Positions 34,651 through 43,601 are shown, counted from the first letter of the stretch. The stretch: DNA of 64,000 nt from Blautia sp. (GCA_026169535.1 JAPFCU010000081.1:1-64000), one strand, 5' to 3'. Made by a program: numbers and translations. The notes: generated from the sequence alone by a model not told the origin.

Positions 34651-36049
34651 ATCCAGCTGGATATTTATTTTTTAAGGTTCCGTTTACCAGTTTGCCAAAT
34701 CCCAGAGGATAGCCTTCCGTACAGAGAAGATGCCATCCTTTTTTTCTGGTACTTTCCCCTTCTTCGATAAGAAGAGTTTCGCCTTTAAGGTATCGGATAA
34801 GACGGGGATCTTCTACAGGAAGAGAAATCACAGATTCTGCGTCGCCTTTGTGGAGAGCAAGCGCAAAGGGCTGGGAAGGCTCAAAACGGTTTTTCTTGAG
34901 ATCACCCAGATAAAGCCCATTTCGTAAAAAGGTAAGTCCACGGAAATTACTGCTGACAGGAGGGAGATAATAAACTTTATCTCCTCGTGTTTCTACACGG
35001 TTCCAGTCAAAAGGTTTTCCGCCCAGGGATTTTAGTCCGATCTCTTCAAAAAACAGACGGAGCCATTTCTCAGTATCAGGATTGGAACGGACAGAAACTG
35101 GCTGCTGGATACAGTCTGTCTGTCCTTGCTTTTGGAGAAGGGCAAGAAAATGTCCTTCTCCATTTATTTTATGAGGAAACAGGCGGATACATTTTGTCAG
35201 TTCGTTATTTCCGTTTCCCCATTTAGGAACTCCGTGAGAAAAGCCTTCATATTCCGGAAGAGGCAGAAGTTTCATGTCAGTTCTTTTTTCCAGAAGAAAA
35301 TCAATGGTGCCTTCATCCTCTTCAGGAGCAAAAGTACAGGTGGAGTATAGCAGGAGACCTCCGGGGCGGAGCATATCTGCTGCCTGAAGAATCAGTTCTC
35401 TCTGAATAGAAGCCAGTTCACTGGATTTTTTGGGAGTCCAGTCTTTGGCCAGGGCTTCTTCTTTTCGGAACATTCCTTCGCCGGAACAGGGGGCATCCAG
35501 AAGAATCTTATGGAAAAAACCAGGAAATTTTTCTGCCAGATGTCCCGGAGTCTCATTTGTTACAAAACTATTGGAAATTCCAAATAATTCCAGATTTCGG
35601 AGCAATGCTTTTGTGCGGGAAGCGCTGATATCATTGGCGATCAGCAGCCCTTCTCCGCACAGTGCGGCTCCTAAAGCAGTGGCTTTCCCGCCGGGAGCAG
35701 CACAAAGATCCAGAACAGTTTCTCCCGGTTCTACAGGAAGACAGGCGGCAGGAGTCATGGCGCTGGGCTCCTGCAGATAGTAAAGTCCGGCCTGATATAG
35801 AGGGCATCTGGAAGGGCGGATGTCCTCTGTATAAAAGTAGCCATTTGCTGTCCAGGGAATTGGCGAAACCGGAAAAGGCACAATCTGTTCAAATTCCTCA
35901 CAGCTTATTTTTGATGTATTGACACGAAGTCCATAAGTTCTTGGGGAACGATAACTTTCTAAAAAGGCGTCATATTCACTTCCGAGCATTTCTTTCATAC
36001 GCTCAAGAAAAGGTACAGGAAGCAGTTCGATATTAGATAATTCTCCCAT
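34640..36049 (-). CDS. RsmF-like rRNA cytosine-C5 methyltransferase (NOL1/NOP2/Sun family)
   Basis: This 469-residue protein starts at ATG 36049 behind GGAGG. It has the family order: motif I LDLCAAPGGKAT, motif IV LLDAPCSGEGMF and motif VI STCTF, which carry the two conserved cysteines (one attacks C6, the other releases the product). The C-terminal region of about 170 residues, with a PUA-like end, resembles RsmF/YebU and clostridial homologues instead of RsmB. It methylates a cytosine in 16S rRNA in known members; the exact site is inferred. Confidence 0.88.
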   Translation of the reverse strand: MGELSNIELLPVPFLERMKEMLGSEYDAFLESYRSPRTYGLRVNTSKISCEEFEQIVPFPVSPIPWTANGYFYTEDIRPSRCPLYQAGLYYLQEPSAMTPAACLPVEPGETVLDLCAAPGGKATALGAALCGEGLLIANDISASRTKALLRNLELFGISNSFVTNETPGHLAEKFPGFFHKILLDAPCSGEGMFRKEEALAKDWTPKKSSELASIQRELILQAADMLRPGGLLLYSTCTFAPEEDEGTIDFLLEKRTDMKLLPLPEYEGFSHGVPKWGNGNNELTKCIRLFPHKINGEGHFLALLQKQGQTDCIQQPVSVRSNPDTEKWLRLFFEEIGLKSLGGKPFDWNRVETRGDKVYYLPPVSSNFRGLTFLRNGLYLGDLKKNRFEPSQPFALALHKGDAESVISLPVEDPRLIRYLKGETLLIEEGESTRKKGWHLLCTEGYPLGFGKLVNGTLKNKYPAGWRV

Positions 36050-36249
36050 ATTAACCTCCAGTATTATTTATTGGAATGTCAGAGTCCATGATGATCAGTA
36101 AGGAAGACTGGCATCTAATGTCCATCATAGCACAGATAGATGGATTTGACATCTGTCTATTATTGAAATTTCAGGATACTTTTCTTTTGTTTTTCTGTTT
36201 TTTTGCCCGGTAATCCGGCAGTACGGGATAATAATGTACAAGTTATATG

Positions 36250-36300
36250 ATATGTACATACAAGTAAGGTTGAATAAATGTACCAATAGTACATACAAGT
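36250..36300 (+). promoter_or_regulatory. Two AraR-type operators
   Basis: Box 1 (36250-36265, ATATGTACATACAAGT) matches the B. subtilis AraR consensus ATTTGTACGTACAAAT at 13 of 16 positions, and box 2 (36285-36300, AATAGTACATACAAGT) at 12 of 16. A further half-site GTACAAGT lies at 36236-36243. The boxes are 35 bases apart and upstream of the -35 element. Confidence 0.78.
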
Positions 36301-36346
36301 TAAAGGCAACTTTCCGTTAAAATGTTTAAAAAAATAGAATATCCTC

Positions 36347-36375
36347 TTGACATGGACAGGATATAGGTGTACAAT
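36347..36375 (+). promoter_or_regulatory. Promoter of the sugar transport operon
   Basis: TTGACA (36347-36352) and TACAAT (36370-36375) have a 17-base spacer. Transcription should start near 36382, giving a leader of about 137 bases. The rest of 36050-36249 has no gene. Confidence 0.85.
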
Positions 36376-36397
36376 GTGCTTACAGTCAAAGGTGATA

Positions 36398-36460
36398 CAC
36401 GGTATAAAACGTGCAAAATGCATAAAAAACGAGAGCTAATATTGTGCACGTTTTATCGTG
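36398..36460 (+). promoter_or_regulatory. Large hairpin in the transport operon leader
   Basis: ATAAAACGTGCA (36404-36415) pairs perfectly with TGCACGTTTTAT (36445-36456). CACG/CGTG extends the stem beyond a two-base bulge. The loop is about 29 bases. No T-tract follows, so it may stabilise the mRNA or be protein-bound rather than terminate. Confidence 0.55.
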
Positions 36461-36470
36461 AGAACAAACC

Positions 36471-36492
36471 AACTTGTACATAACTTGTACAT
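36471..36492 (+). promoter_or_regulatory. Tandem AraR half-sites in the leader
   Basis: AACTTGTACAT occurs twice head to tail, 11 bases apart, just ahead of the ribosome site. Each copy is a good half of the AraR box. The spacing of one helical turn suggests a roadblock operator. Confidence 0.55.
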
Positions 36493-36518
36493 GAAATCAT
36501 TTAAAGGGAGGAAACAAA

Positions 36519-37604
36519 ATGAACAAGAAATTACTTAGCACAGTACTTGCAGCTACAATGGTATGCTCTATGGGCGTAGCTTCCACAGCAACTGTATTTG
36601 CAGAGGAAGAAGAGCAGAAGACTGTTGGTATTCTGATGCCGACTCAGTCATCAGAGAGATGGATCAATGATGGTGCCAACATGAAAGCACAGCTGGAAGA
36701 AAAAGGCTACAAAGTAGAGCTGCAGTATGCAGAAGACGACACTGCAATGCAGGTTTCTCAGCTTGAGAACTATGTAGGAAAAGGTGTTGACTGTCTGGTT
36801 ATTGCAGCAATCGACTCCGGTGTACTTGTAAACGCCGAGGCACAGGCTAAGGAAGCAGGCATCCCGATTATCGCTTATGACCGTCTTCTGATGGACACAG
36901 ACGCTGTTTCCTATTATGCAACTTTCGACAACAAGGGTGTTGGTACTGTTATCGGTAACTACATCAAAGAGAATAAAGATCTTGATGCAGCTCGTGAGGC
37001 TGGTGAATCCTATACCATTGAGTTCTTTATGGGATCTCCGGATGATAACAATGCACTCTTCCTGTACAATGGTATCATGGAAGTGCTTCAGGAGTATCTG
37101 GATGACGGAACTCTGGTATGCAAATCAGGAAGAACTTCTTTTGAAGACACATGTATCCTCAGATGGTCTCAGGAAACTGCTCAGGCTAACTGTGAGAACA
37201 TCCTGACAGCAAACTATGCAGATGAAGATCTTGATATCGCATGCTCCGCATTCGACGGATTTGCATATGGAATCAAAGCAGCTCTTCTTGGTGCTGGATA
37301 CACAACAGAAAACTGGCCGATGATCACAGGTCAGGACGCTGAGGTTATGGCTACAAAGAACATCATCGACGGAACTCAGACAATGTCTATCTATAAAGAT
37401 ACACGTCTTCTGGCTGAGAAAGCTGTTACTATGGTAGATGCAGTCCTTAAGGGAGAAGAACCGGAGATTAACGATACAGAGCAGTATGACAACGGCAAAA
37501 TGGTTGTTCCTACATACATGTGTGAACCGGTTGCAGTAGATCAGTCCAACTATAAGGAACTTCTGATCGACGGCGGATACTACACAGAGGATCAGCTTAA
37601 ATAA
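36519..37604 (+). CDS. chvE: ChvE-like sugar-binding protein of an ABC importer
   Basis: This 361-residue protein has a signal peptide (cut near VFA-EEE, residue 29) and a periplasmic-binding-protein type 1 fold of the ChvE/XylF kind: VGILMPTQSSERW, VDCLVIAAIDSG, IIAYDRLL, MITGQDAE. GGGAGG precedes the ATG. No lipobox is seen, so retention at the membrane would depend on the signal anchor or on the transporter. It delivers a monosaccharide, probably L-arabinose from the neighbouring araR and araA, to the MmsA-MmsB importer. A hairpin before the next gene should keep the binding protein in excess. Confidence 0.9.
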   Translation: MNKKLLSTVLAATMVCSMGVASTATVFAEEEEQKTVGILMPTQSSERWINDGANMKAQLEEKGYKVELQYAEDDTAMQVSQLENYVGKGVDCLVIAAIDSGVLVNAEAQAKEAGIPIIAYDRLLMDTDAVSYYATFDNKGVGTVIGNYIKENKDLDAAREAGESYTIEFFMGSPDDNNALFLYNGIMEVLQEYLDDGTLVCKSGRTSFEDTCILRWSQETAQANCENILTANYADEDLDIACSAFDGFAYGIKAALLGAGYTTENWPMITGQDAEVMATKNIIDGTQTMSIYKDTRLLAEKAVTMVDAVLKGEEPEINDTEQYDNGKMVVPTYMCEPVAVDQSNYKELLIDGGYYTEDQLK

Positions 37605-37630
37605 TAAAACCAACTGAATGCACGATTTTT

Positions 37631-37664
37631 AGGGGCGGCGGAAAAATCCGCCGCCCTTGTTTTA
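37631..37664 (+). terminator. Intercistronic hairpin after the binding protein
   Basis: A 12-bp GC-rich stem (AGGGGCGGCGGA with TCCGCCGCCCTT) and an AAAA loop are followed by a weak TTGTTTT tract. Partial termination or 3'-end protection would raise binding-protein output over the transporter. Confidence 0.8.
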
Positions 37665-37693
37665 AAATAAAAGAAAAGGAGAGAGGGAGAGGC

Positions 37694-39247
37694 ATGTCTG
37701 AAGTTATTTTGGAAATGAAGCACATAACAAAGGCATTTTCCGGCGTAAAGGCTCTGGATGATGTAAACCTTCAGGTAAAGAAGGGCGAGATCCATGCGTT
37801 GTGTGGTGAGAACGGAGCCGGCAAGTCAACTCTGATGAATGTACTTTCCGGTGTGTATCCTTATGGTTCATATGAGGGAGACATTATTTATAAAGGTGAA
37901 ACCTGTAAGTTCCATAAGATCAAGGACAGTGAAAGCAAGGGTATAGTTATCATTCACCAGGAACTGGCATTAAGCCCCTATCTGTCAATTGCAGAAAATG
38001 TTTTTATGGGCAACGAACGCGTTTCCATGAAAGGTGTCATTGACTGGACAAAGACAAGAGGAGAGGCAAAAGAAGCCCTGGCTCATGTAGGTCTTGAAAA
38101 TGAAAATTTAAATGCTCCTGTAAATACACTGGGAGTAGGAAAACAGCAGCTGATCGAGATTGCAAAAGCAATGGCAAAGAACGTAGACCTTCTGATCCTG
38201 GATGAGCCTACAGCGGCTCTTAATGACGAGGAGTCTGCACAGCTTCTGGAAATCATGCTGGAGCTGAAAAAGAAAGGGGTTACCTGTATCATTATCTCCC
38301 ATAAGCTGAATGAGATCAGTTATGTGGCAGATGCCATTACGATTATCCGTGACGGAAAGACCATAGAAACACTGAAAAAAGGTGTGGACGAGTGGACAGA
38401 GGACCGTATCATCAAAGGTATGGTAGGACGTGAAATGAACAACCGTTATCCGGTTCGTGATAACTGTTCTATCGGTGATGTGGTGCTGGAAGTTAAAAAC
38501 TGGAATGCATATCACCCGGAAATTGCAGAAATGCAGATTCTGAAAAATATCAACATCAAGGTTCGTGCAGGAGAGGTGGTAGGACTTGCAGGACTGATGG
38601 GAGCCGGACGTACAGAATTTGCCATGAGCCTTTTTGGCCATTCCTATGGACAGAAGATTTCCGGTGAGGTTTATATGCACGGCAAAAAGGTCAGTACAAA
38701 GACCGTTAAGGATGCCATTAATAATAAGATCGCATATACATCAGAAGACCGTAAAACATATGGACTGGTGCTGATCAATGATATCAAGACAAATATGACA
38801 ATGGCTGCGCTGCGCAATTATTATTCAAATGGTGTGGTTGTTGATGAGAGAAAAGAAAACATCGAGGCAGAGGAATACAAGAAGAAGATCAATGTAAAAG
38901 CTACCTCTATCCACCAGACTGTTGGTGCTCTTTCAGGAGGTAATCAGCAGAAGGTGGTACTTGCCAAGTGGATGATGACCCAGCCGGATGTTCTGATCCT
39001 GGATGAGCCAACACGAGGCATTGACGTCGGTGCGAAATATGAGATCTACTGTGCTATCAATGATATGGCGCGGGCAGGAAAAGCAGTGATCGTGATCTCT
39101 TCTGAAATGCAGGAGATCATTGGTACCTGTGACCGTGCGTACATCATTAATGAAGGACGCATTGCAGGAGAACTCAGCCACGAAGAACTGAGTCAGGAAA
39201 GTATCATGAAGTGCATTATGGACAGTAATGCGAAAGGAGAAGAGTAA
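37694..39247 (+). CDS. mmsA: Sugar ABC importer ATPase, two-domain (MmsA/XylG type)
   Basis: This 517-residue protein carries two ATPase domains in tandem. The first is canonical with GENGAGKST (about 36-44), LILDEPTAAL and an intact signature. The second has the altered Walker A GLMGAGRTE, a normal SGGNQQK signature and LILDEPTRGID. That asymmetry is the rule for CUT2-type importers (RbsA, XylG, MmsA). GGAGAGGGAGAG lies just before the ATG. It overlaps the permease gene by one base (TAATG). Confidence 0.92.
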   Translation: MSEVILEMKHITKAFSGVKALDDVNLQVKKGEIHALCGENGAGKSTLMNVLSGVYPYGSYEGDIIYKGETCKFHKIKDSESKGIVIIHQELALSPYLSIAENVFMGNERVSMKGVIDWTKTRGEAKEALAHVGLENENLNAPVNTLGVGKQQLIEIAKAMAKNVDLLILDEPTAALNDEESAQLLEIMLELKKKGVTCIIISHKLNEISYVADAITIIRDGKTIETLKKGVDEWTEDRIIKGMVGREMNNRYPVRDNCSIGDVVLEVKNWNAYHPEIAEMQILKNINIKVRAGEVVGLAGLMGAGRTEFAMSLFGHSYGQKISGEVYMHGKKVSTKTVKDAINNKIAYTSEDRKTYGLVLINDIKTNMTMAALRNYYSNGVVVDERKENIEAEEYKKKINVKATSIHQTVGALSGGNQQKVVLAKWMMTQPDVLILDEPTRGIDVGAKYEIYCAINDMARAGKAVIVISSEMQEIIGTCDRAYIINEGRIAGELSHEELSQESIMKCIMDSNAKGEE

Positions 39248-40425
39248 TGGGAACAGATACTAAGAAAAAATATGTGAATCTGGACTTAAAGTCCCTTGGA
39301 ATGATCGTAGCGCTTGTTGTTATCTTTGCTATTTTCTATGTGCTTACAGGCGGATCCAATGCAACGCCTACAAATATCAATAACCTGATTATGCAGAATG
39401 GTTATATCATCATCCTTGCAACAGGTATGCTGCTTTGCGTACTGACCGGATACATCGATCTGGGTGTTGGTTCTGTTGTAGCTCTTGGTGCTGCATGTGC
39501 GGCAAAGCTTGTAGTTGAGCAGAATGTACCGGTTGCGCTTGCATGGCTGGTTGCTATCGGAATCGGACTTGCAGTTGGTATCTTTTCCGGTTTCTTTATT
39601 GCCTATCTGGATATTCCGCCATTTGTAGTGACTCTGGCTACCATGCTTATGGGACGTGGTCTTACATATACTTTACTGAAATCTCTGACAGTAGGACCTC
39701 TTCCTCAGAATTATGCATTTATCGGAACCGGATTCCTTCCTACTATCAAGGTGGACTTTGCAGGAGGGACTCTTGACCTTGTATGTGTGGCAGTAGCAGT
39801 TGTTGTGACAGTGGGTATTATCCTTTCTGAACTGAATACTATCAAAACAAATAACAAATATGGATTTGCGAATATTGTTCCGTGGCAGATGGCTGTAAAA
39901 GATATTGTTATCCTTTTGATTGTATGGTTCTTCTTTATTAAGCTTGGCCAGTATAATGGTATTCCGATCCAGCTGATCGTACTTGGACTGGTAGTGGCTG
40001 TTTATCATTTCATCACAAGCAAGACTGTTGCCGGACGTCAGATTTATGCAATGGGCGGCAATGCCAAAGCGGCAAGACTGTCTGGTATCAATACCAAACA
40101 TGTATTCTTCTGGGTATATGTAAATATGGGAGTTCTTGCAGCCCTTGCAGGTATCGTGTTATCTGCTCGTCAGGGCGGTGCCAACCCGAAAATGGGTGAT
40201 GGAATTGAAATGGATGCCATTGCATCCTGTTATATCGGTGGTGCGGCTGCATCTGGTGGTGTAGGTACTGTTATCGGCGCTGTTGTAGGTGCTCTTGTAA
40301 TGGGTGTACTGAACAATGGTATGTCTATGTGCGGTATGTCTACAGACCTTCAGAAGGTAGTAAAAGGTGCCGTACTTCTTGGAGCTGTTGTACTTGATGT
40401 AACAACTAAAAAGAAAAAGAATTAA
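39247..40425 (+). CDS. mmsB: Sugar ABC importer permease (MmsB/XylH type)
   Basis: This 392-residue permease has about ten hydrophobic segments and the BPD_transp_2 pattern: TGYIDLGVGSVVALGA, the coupling-loop G-x-x-x-A-A-x-x-S-G-I (GGNAKAARLSGI) and SCYIGGAAASGGVGTV. It works with the preceding ATPase and the ChvE-like protein. It shares its first base with the mmsA stop, so translation is coupled. The araR gene follows after 20 bases. Confidence 0.92.
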   Translation: MGTDTKKKYVNLDLKSLGMIVALVVIFAIFYVLTGGSNATPTNINNLIMQNGYIIILATGMLLCVLTGYIDLGVGSVVALGAACAAKLVVEQNVPVALAWLVAIGIGLAVGIFSGFFIAYLDIPPFVVTLATMLMGRGLTYTLLKSLTVGPLPQNYAFIGTGFLPTIKVDFAGGTLDLVCVAVAVVVTVGIILSELNTIKTNNKYGFANIVPWQMAVKDIVILLIVWFFFIKLGQYNGIPIQLIVLGLVVAVYHFITSKTVAGRQIYAMGGNAKAARLSGINTKHVFFWVYVNMGVLAALAGIVLSARQGGANPKMGDGIEMDAIASCYIGGAAASGGVGTVIGAVVGALVMGVLNNGMSMCGMSTDLQKVVKGAVLLGAVVLDVTTKKKKN

Positions 40426-40445
40426 TTGTATAGCTGGTATATAAT

Positions 40446-41537
40446 ATGAGAGTGTCGAAATACCGTCAGGTGACGGAATGGATTCAAAACAGAATAGCAT
40501 CCGGAGAGCTGAACCGCGGAGATCAGATCGAATCAGAGAATGATATCAGCCGTGTCTTTGGGATCAGCCGCCAGACGGTGAGGCATGCATTGGGACTTTT
40601 GGAGCAGCAGGGAGTTCTGACCCGGGTTCAGGGAAGCGGAACATACGTCAGTGATGAAAAAGCAGGAGAGGAAGAGAAAAAAGAACTTTCTCATACGGTG
40701 ACTATCCTTACAACGTATGTGGATAATTATATTTTTCCGCGCATTCTGCGTTCTATGGTGGAACGGCTGGAAAAGGATGGGTACAGTGCGCGCATTATGT
40801 TCACAGGCAATCGTATTGAAACGGAACGCAGACTGCTGGAACGATTTCTCGAAGAAGGAAATCGAGATCCGCTTATTGCAGAGCCGGTAATGAGCGGTCT
40901 GCCAAATCCAAACTTGAAATATTACAGACGGCTGATGTCCAGAGGGATTCCGATACTGTTTTTTAACAGCTTTTATGAGGGACTGAATATTCCTCATATC
41001 AGTATGGATGATATCCAGGCAGGCAAGATTGCCACGGAATATCTCATCCAGAAGGGACATACCCGTATTGCGGGTGTCTTTAAGACAGATGACGGACAGG
41101 GACGGAGACGATATCTGGGATATCTGAAAGCCCTGGGCCATGCAGGGATTGAGGTGGATGAAAGCAGAATCTGCTGGATTGATACCCTGGAAATAAAAGA
41201 TTTTTCACGGATAGTGGAAAAACTGAAAAACCGTCTGCGGGGATGTACTGCCTGTGTCTGCTATAATGACGAGGTAGCCCATGAACTGACAAGAAGAATG
41301 CTTCAGAATGGCAAAAAGATTCCGGAAGATCTTTCAGTAGTAGGTATTGATAATTCGGATCTTGCCAGACTTAATCCGGTTCCTCTTACCTCTGTGGGAC
41401 ATCCTATGGAAGCATTGGGAACCCGTGCTGCAGAAATGATCCTGCAGCTGATCAAAAATCCAAACAGTGATGTGACATATGAATTTCCGGTGGAGATCAG
41501 TGAACGTTCATCGGTTTGTACATATGCAGCAGAGTAA
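40446..41537 (+). CDS. araR: AraR-type repressor (GntR helix-turn-helix fused to a LacI-type sensor)
   Basis: This 363-residue regulator has a GntR winged helix (about 1-70: KYRQVTEWIQNRIASGELNRGDQIES, FGISRQTVRHAL) joined to a LacI/PBP1 ligand domain (80-360; ISMDDIQAGKIATEYLIQKGH, VVGIDNSDLARL). This is the AraR design of Firmicutes, which represses arabinose genes until L-arabinose binds. Matching AraR boxes lie before the transport operon. No good ribosome site precedes ATG 40446; GTG 40452 is an alternative. Weak translation would suit a repressor. Confidence 0.88.
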   Translation: MRVSKYRQVTEWIQNRIASGELNRGDQIESENDISRVFGISRQTVRHALGLLEQQGVLTRVQGSGTYVSDEKAGEEEKKELSHTVTILTTYVDNYIFPRILRSMVERLEKDGYSARIMFTGNRIETERRLLERFLEEGNRDPLIAEPVMSGLPNPNLKYYRRLMSRGIPILFFNSFYEGLNIPHISMDDIQAGKIATEYLIQKGHTRIAGVFKTDDGQGRRRYLGYLKALGHAGIEVDESRICWIDTLEIKDFSRIVEKLKNRLRGCTACVCYNDEVAHELTRRMLQNGKKIPEDLSVVGIDNSDLARLNPVPLTSVGHPMEALGTRAAEMILQLIKNPNSDVTYEFPVEISERSSVCTYAAE

Positions 41538-41555
41538 TTCAGGAGGTTAGAAAGA

Positions 41556-43052
41556 ATGAAAGCAGCAAAAAATTATAAATTCTGGTTTGCAACAGGTTCA
41601 CAGGATCTTTATGGGGATGAGTGTCTGAGAAAAGTAGCAGAGCATTCCAAGATCATCGTAGATAAACTGAACGCATCAGGCGTACTTCCTTACGAGGTTG
41701 TATGGAAACCGACTCTGATCACCAATGAAGTGATCCGCCGTACTTTTAATGAGGCAAATGCAGATGAAGAATGTGCAGGTGTTATTACATGGATGCATAC
41801 GTTCTCACCGGCAAAATCATGGATCCTTGGTCTTCAGGAATACCGCAAACCGCTTCTTCACCTGCATACGCAGTTTAATGAAGAGATTCCTTATGACACC
41901 ATTGATATGGATTTTATGAACGAAAATCAGTCTGCTCATGGTGACCGTGAATATGGACATATCGTAACCCGTATGGGCATTGAACGAAAAATTGTTGTGG
42001 GACACTGGAATGACCGTGCAGTTCAGGAACGTATTGCATCCTGGATGCGTACTGCAGTTGGTATCATGGAAAGCAGCCATATCCGTGTTATGCGTGTGGC
42101 AGACAACATGAGAAACGTAGCAGTAACAGAAGGTGATAAGGTAGAGGCTCAGATTAAATTTGGCTGGGAAATTGATGCTTATCCGATCAATGAGATTGCA
42201 GAGGCAGTAAAAGCTGTTTCCAAAGCAGATACAGATACTCTGGTAGAAGAGTATTATGACAAATATCAGATCATCCTTGAAGGAAGAGATGAAGCAGAAT
42301 TCCGCAAACATGTAGCAGTACAGGCACAGATTGAGCTGGGATTTGAGCGTTTTCTCGAGGAGAAAAATTATCAGGCTATCGTAACTCACTTCGGTGATCT
42401 TGGATGTCTTCAGCAGCTTCCTGGTCTTGCAATCCAGAGACTGATGGAAAAAGGATATGGATTTGGTGCAGAGGGCGACTGGAAAACAGCAGCTATGGTA
42501 CGTCTTATGAAGATCATGACACAGAATACACCAAATGCAAAAGGTACTTCCTTTATGGAGGATTACACTTATAATCTGGTTCCGGGAAAAGAAGGAATCC
42601 TTCAGGCTCACATGCTTGAGGTTTGCCCGACTATCGCAGACGGTCCTGTAAGCATCCGTGTAAATCCGCTTTCCATGGGTGATCGTGAGGATCCGGCACG
42701 TCTGGTATTTGAAGCCAAAGAAGGCCCGGCTGTAGCAACATCCCTTGTTGATCTTGGAAACCGCTTCCGTCTGATTATCAATGATGTAGACTGCAGACAT
42801 ACAGAAAAAACAATGCCGAATCTTCCGGTTGCATCTGCTTTCTGGACACCGCAGCCAAATCTTGCTACAGGAGCTGAGGCATGGATCCTTGCAGGAGGTG
42901 CACACCATACAGCATTCTCCTATGACCTTACTGCAGAGCAGATGGGCGACTGGGCAAATGCAATGGGCATTGAGGCTGTATATATTGACAAAGATACTAC
43001 AATCCGTAACTTTAAGAATGAATTAAAATGGAATTCTGTTTATTACAGATAA
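41556..43052 (+). CDS. araA: L-arabinose isomerase
   Basis: This 498-residue enzyme starts with KNYKFWFATGSQDLYGDE and has the family blocks VITWMHTFSPAKSWI, LHLHTQFN and GFGAEGDWKTAA, which carries a metal-binding glutamate. It converts L-arabinose to L-ribulose with a divalent metal. AGGAGG precedes the ATG, 18 bases after araR. No araB or araD is in the window, so the rest of the pathway is encoded elsewhere. A terminator follows. Confidence 0.96.
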   Translation: MKAAKNYKFWFATGSQDLYGDECLRKVAEHSKIIVDKLNASGVLPYEVVWKPTLITNEVIRRTFNEANADEECAGVITWMHTFSPAKSWILGLQEYRKPLLHLHTQFNEEIPYDTIDMDFMNENQSAHGDREYGHIVTRMGIERKIVVGHWNDRAVQERIASWMRTAVGIMESSHIRVMRVADNMRNVAVTEGDKVEAQIKFGWEIDAYPINEIAEAVKAVSKADTDTLVEEYYDKYQIILEGRDEAEFRKHVAVQAQIELGFERFLEEKNYQAIVTHFGDLGCLQQLPGLAIQRLMEKGYGFGAEGDWKTAAMVRLMKIMTQNTPNAKGTSFMEDYTYNLVPGKEGILQAHMLEVCPTIADGPVSIRVNPLSMGDREDPARLVFEAKEGPAVATSLVDLGNRFRLIINDVDCRHTEKTMPNLPVASAFWTPQPNLATGAEAWILAGGAHHTAFSYDLTAEQMGDWANAMGIEAVYIDKDTTIRNFKNELKWNSVYYR

Positions 43053-43104
43053 TCAGTTTCCATGTTCCTTATAATCGAAAAAAGAAAATTATAAAAAAGG
43101 CTGA

Positions 43105-43146
43105 GAAAAGTCCTGCCGTACTCTTTGAGTGCTGCAGGGCTTTTTC
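43105..43146 (+). terminator. Terminator of the arabinose operon
   Basis: AAAAGTCCTGC pairs with GCAGGGCTTTT (one G-U pair), with an inner stem GTACTC/GAGTGC, followed by a T run. Confidence 0.88.
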
Positions 43147-43176
43147 TATGCAGAAAGATGAACTGAATTTTTTGTT

Positions 43177-43220
43177 ATAATACTATTGACAAAACTATAT
43201 TATATGATATATAGTATTAT
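43177..43220 (+). promoter_or_regulatory. padR promoter with nested palindromes
   Basis: ATAATACTAT (43177-43186) and ATAGTATTAT (43211-43220) form perfect 10-bp arms. Inside lies a second palindrome, ACTATAT-N8-ATATAGT (43194-43215). The promoter TTGACA (43186-43191) and TATATA (43208-43213), spacing 16, runs through both, so an autoregulating PadR would shut it. Confidence 0.72.
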
Positions 43221-43280
43221 CAACAAAACAATATTAATAAAAAAATAATATTACACAAAGAATAAAAAGGATGTGACTCT

Positions 43281-43601
43281 ATGGTATTTAACACAGGTGC
43301 AGCCCTTCTGGATGCAATAGTCCTTGCTATTGTATCCAAGGAACAGGATGGAACCTACGGTTACAAAATCACCCAGGATGTCCGCAGTGTTCTGGACATT
43401 TCAGAATCTACGCTGTATCCGGTGCTCAGAAGGCTTCAGAAGGATGAATGTCTGGAGACCTATGATATGGCATATGAGGGGCGGAACCGCAGATATTACA
43501 AATTAACAGAAAAAGGATCTGCACAGCTGAATTTGTACAAAGTGGAATGGAAAAACTATTCTTCAAAAATTTCCAGACTGTTTGAAGGGGGAATTGGATA
43601 A
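43281..43601 (+). CDS. PadR-family regulator
   Basis: This 106-residue PadR protein reads LLDAIVLAIVSKEQDGTYGYKITQDV, then SESTLYPVLRRLQKDECLETY and the wing NRRYYKLTEKG. It is the short PadR subfamily 2 type without a large C-terminal domain. Such regulators usually repress their own operon and respond to phenolics or envelope antibiotics. Its last base overlaps the DUF1700 gene. Confidence 0.9.
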   Translation: MVFNTGAALLDAIVLAIVSKEQDGTYGYKITQDVRSVLDISESTLYPVLRRLQKDECLETYDMAYEGRNRRYYKLTEKGSAQLNLYKVEWKNYSSKISRLFEGGIG

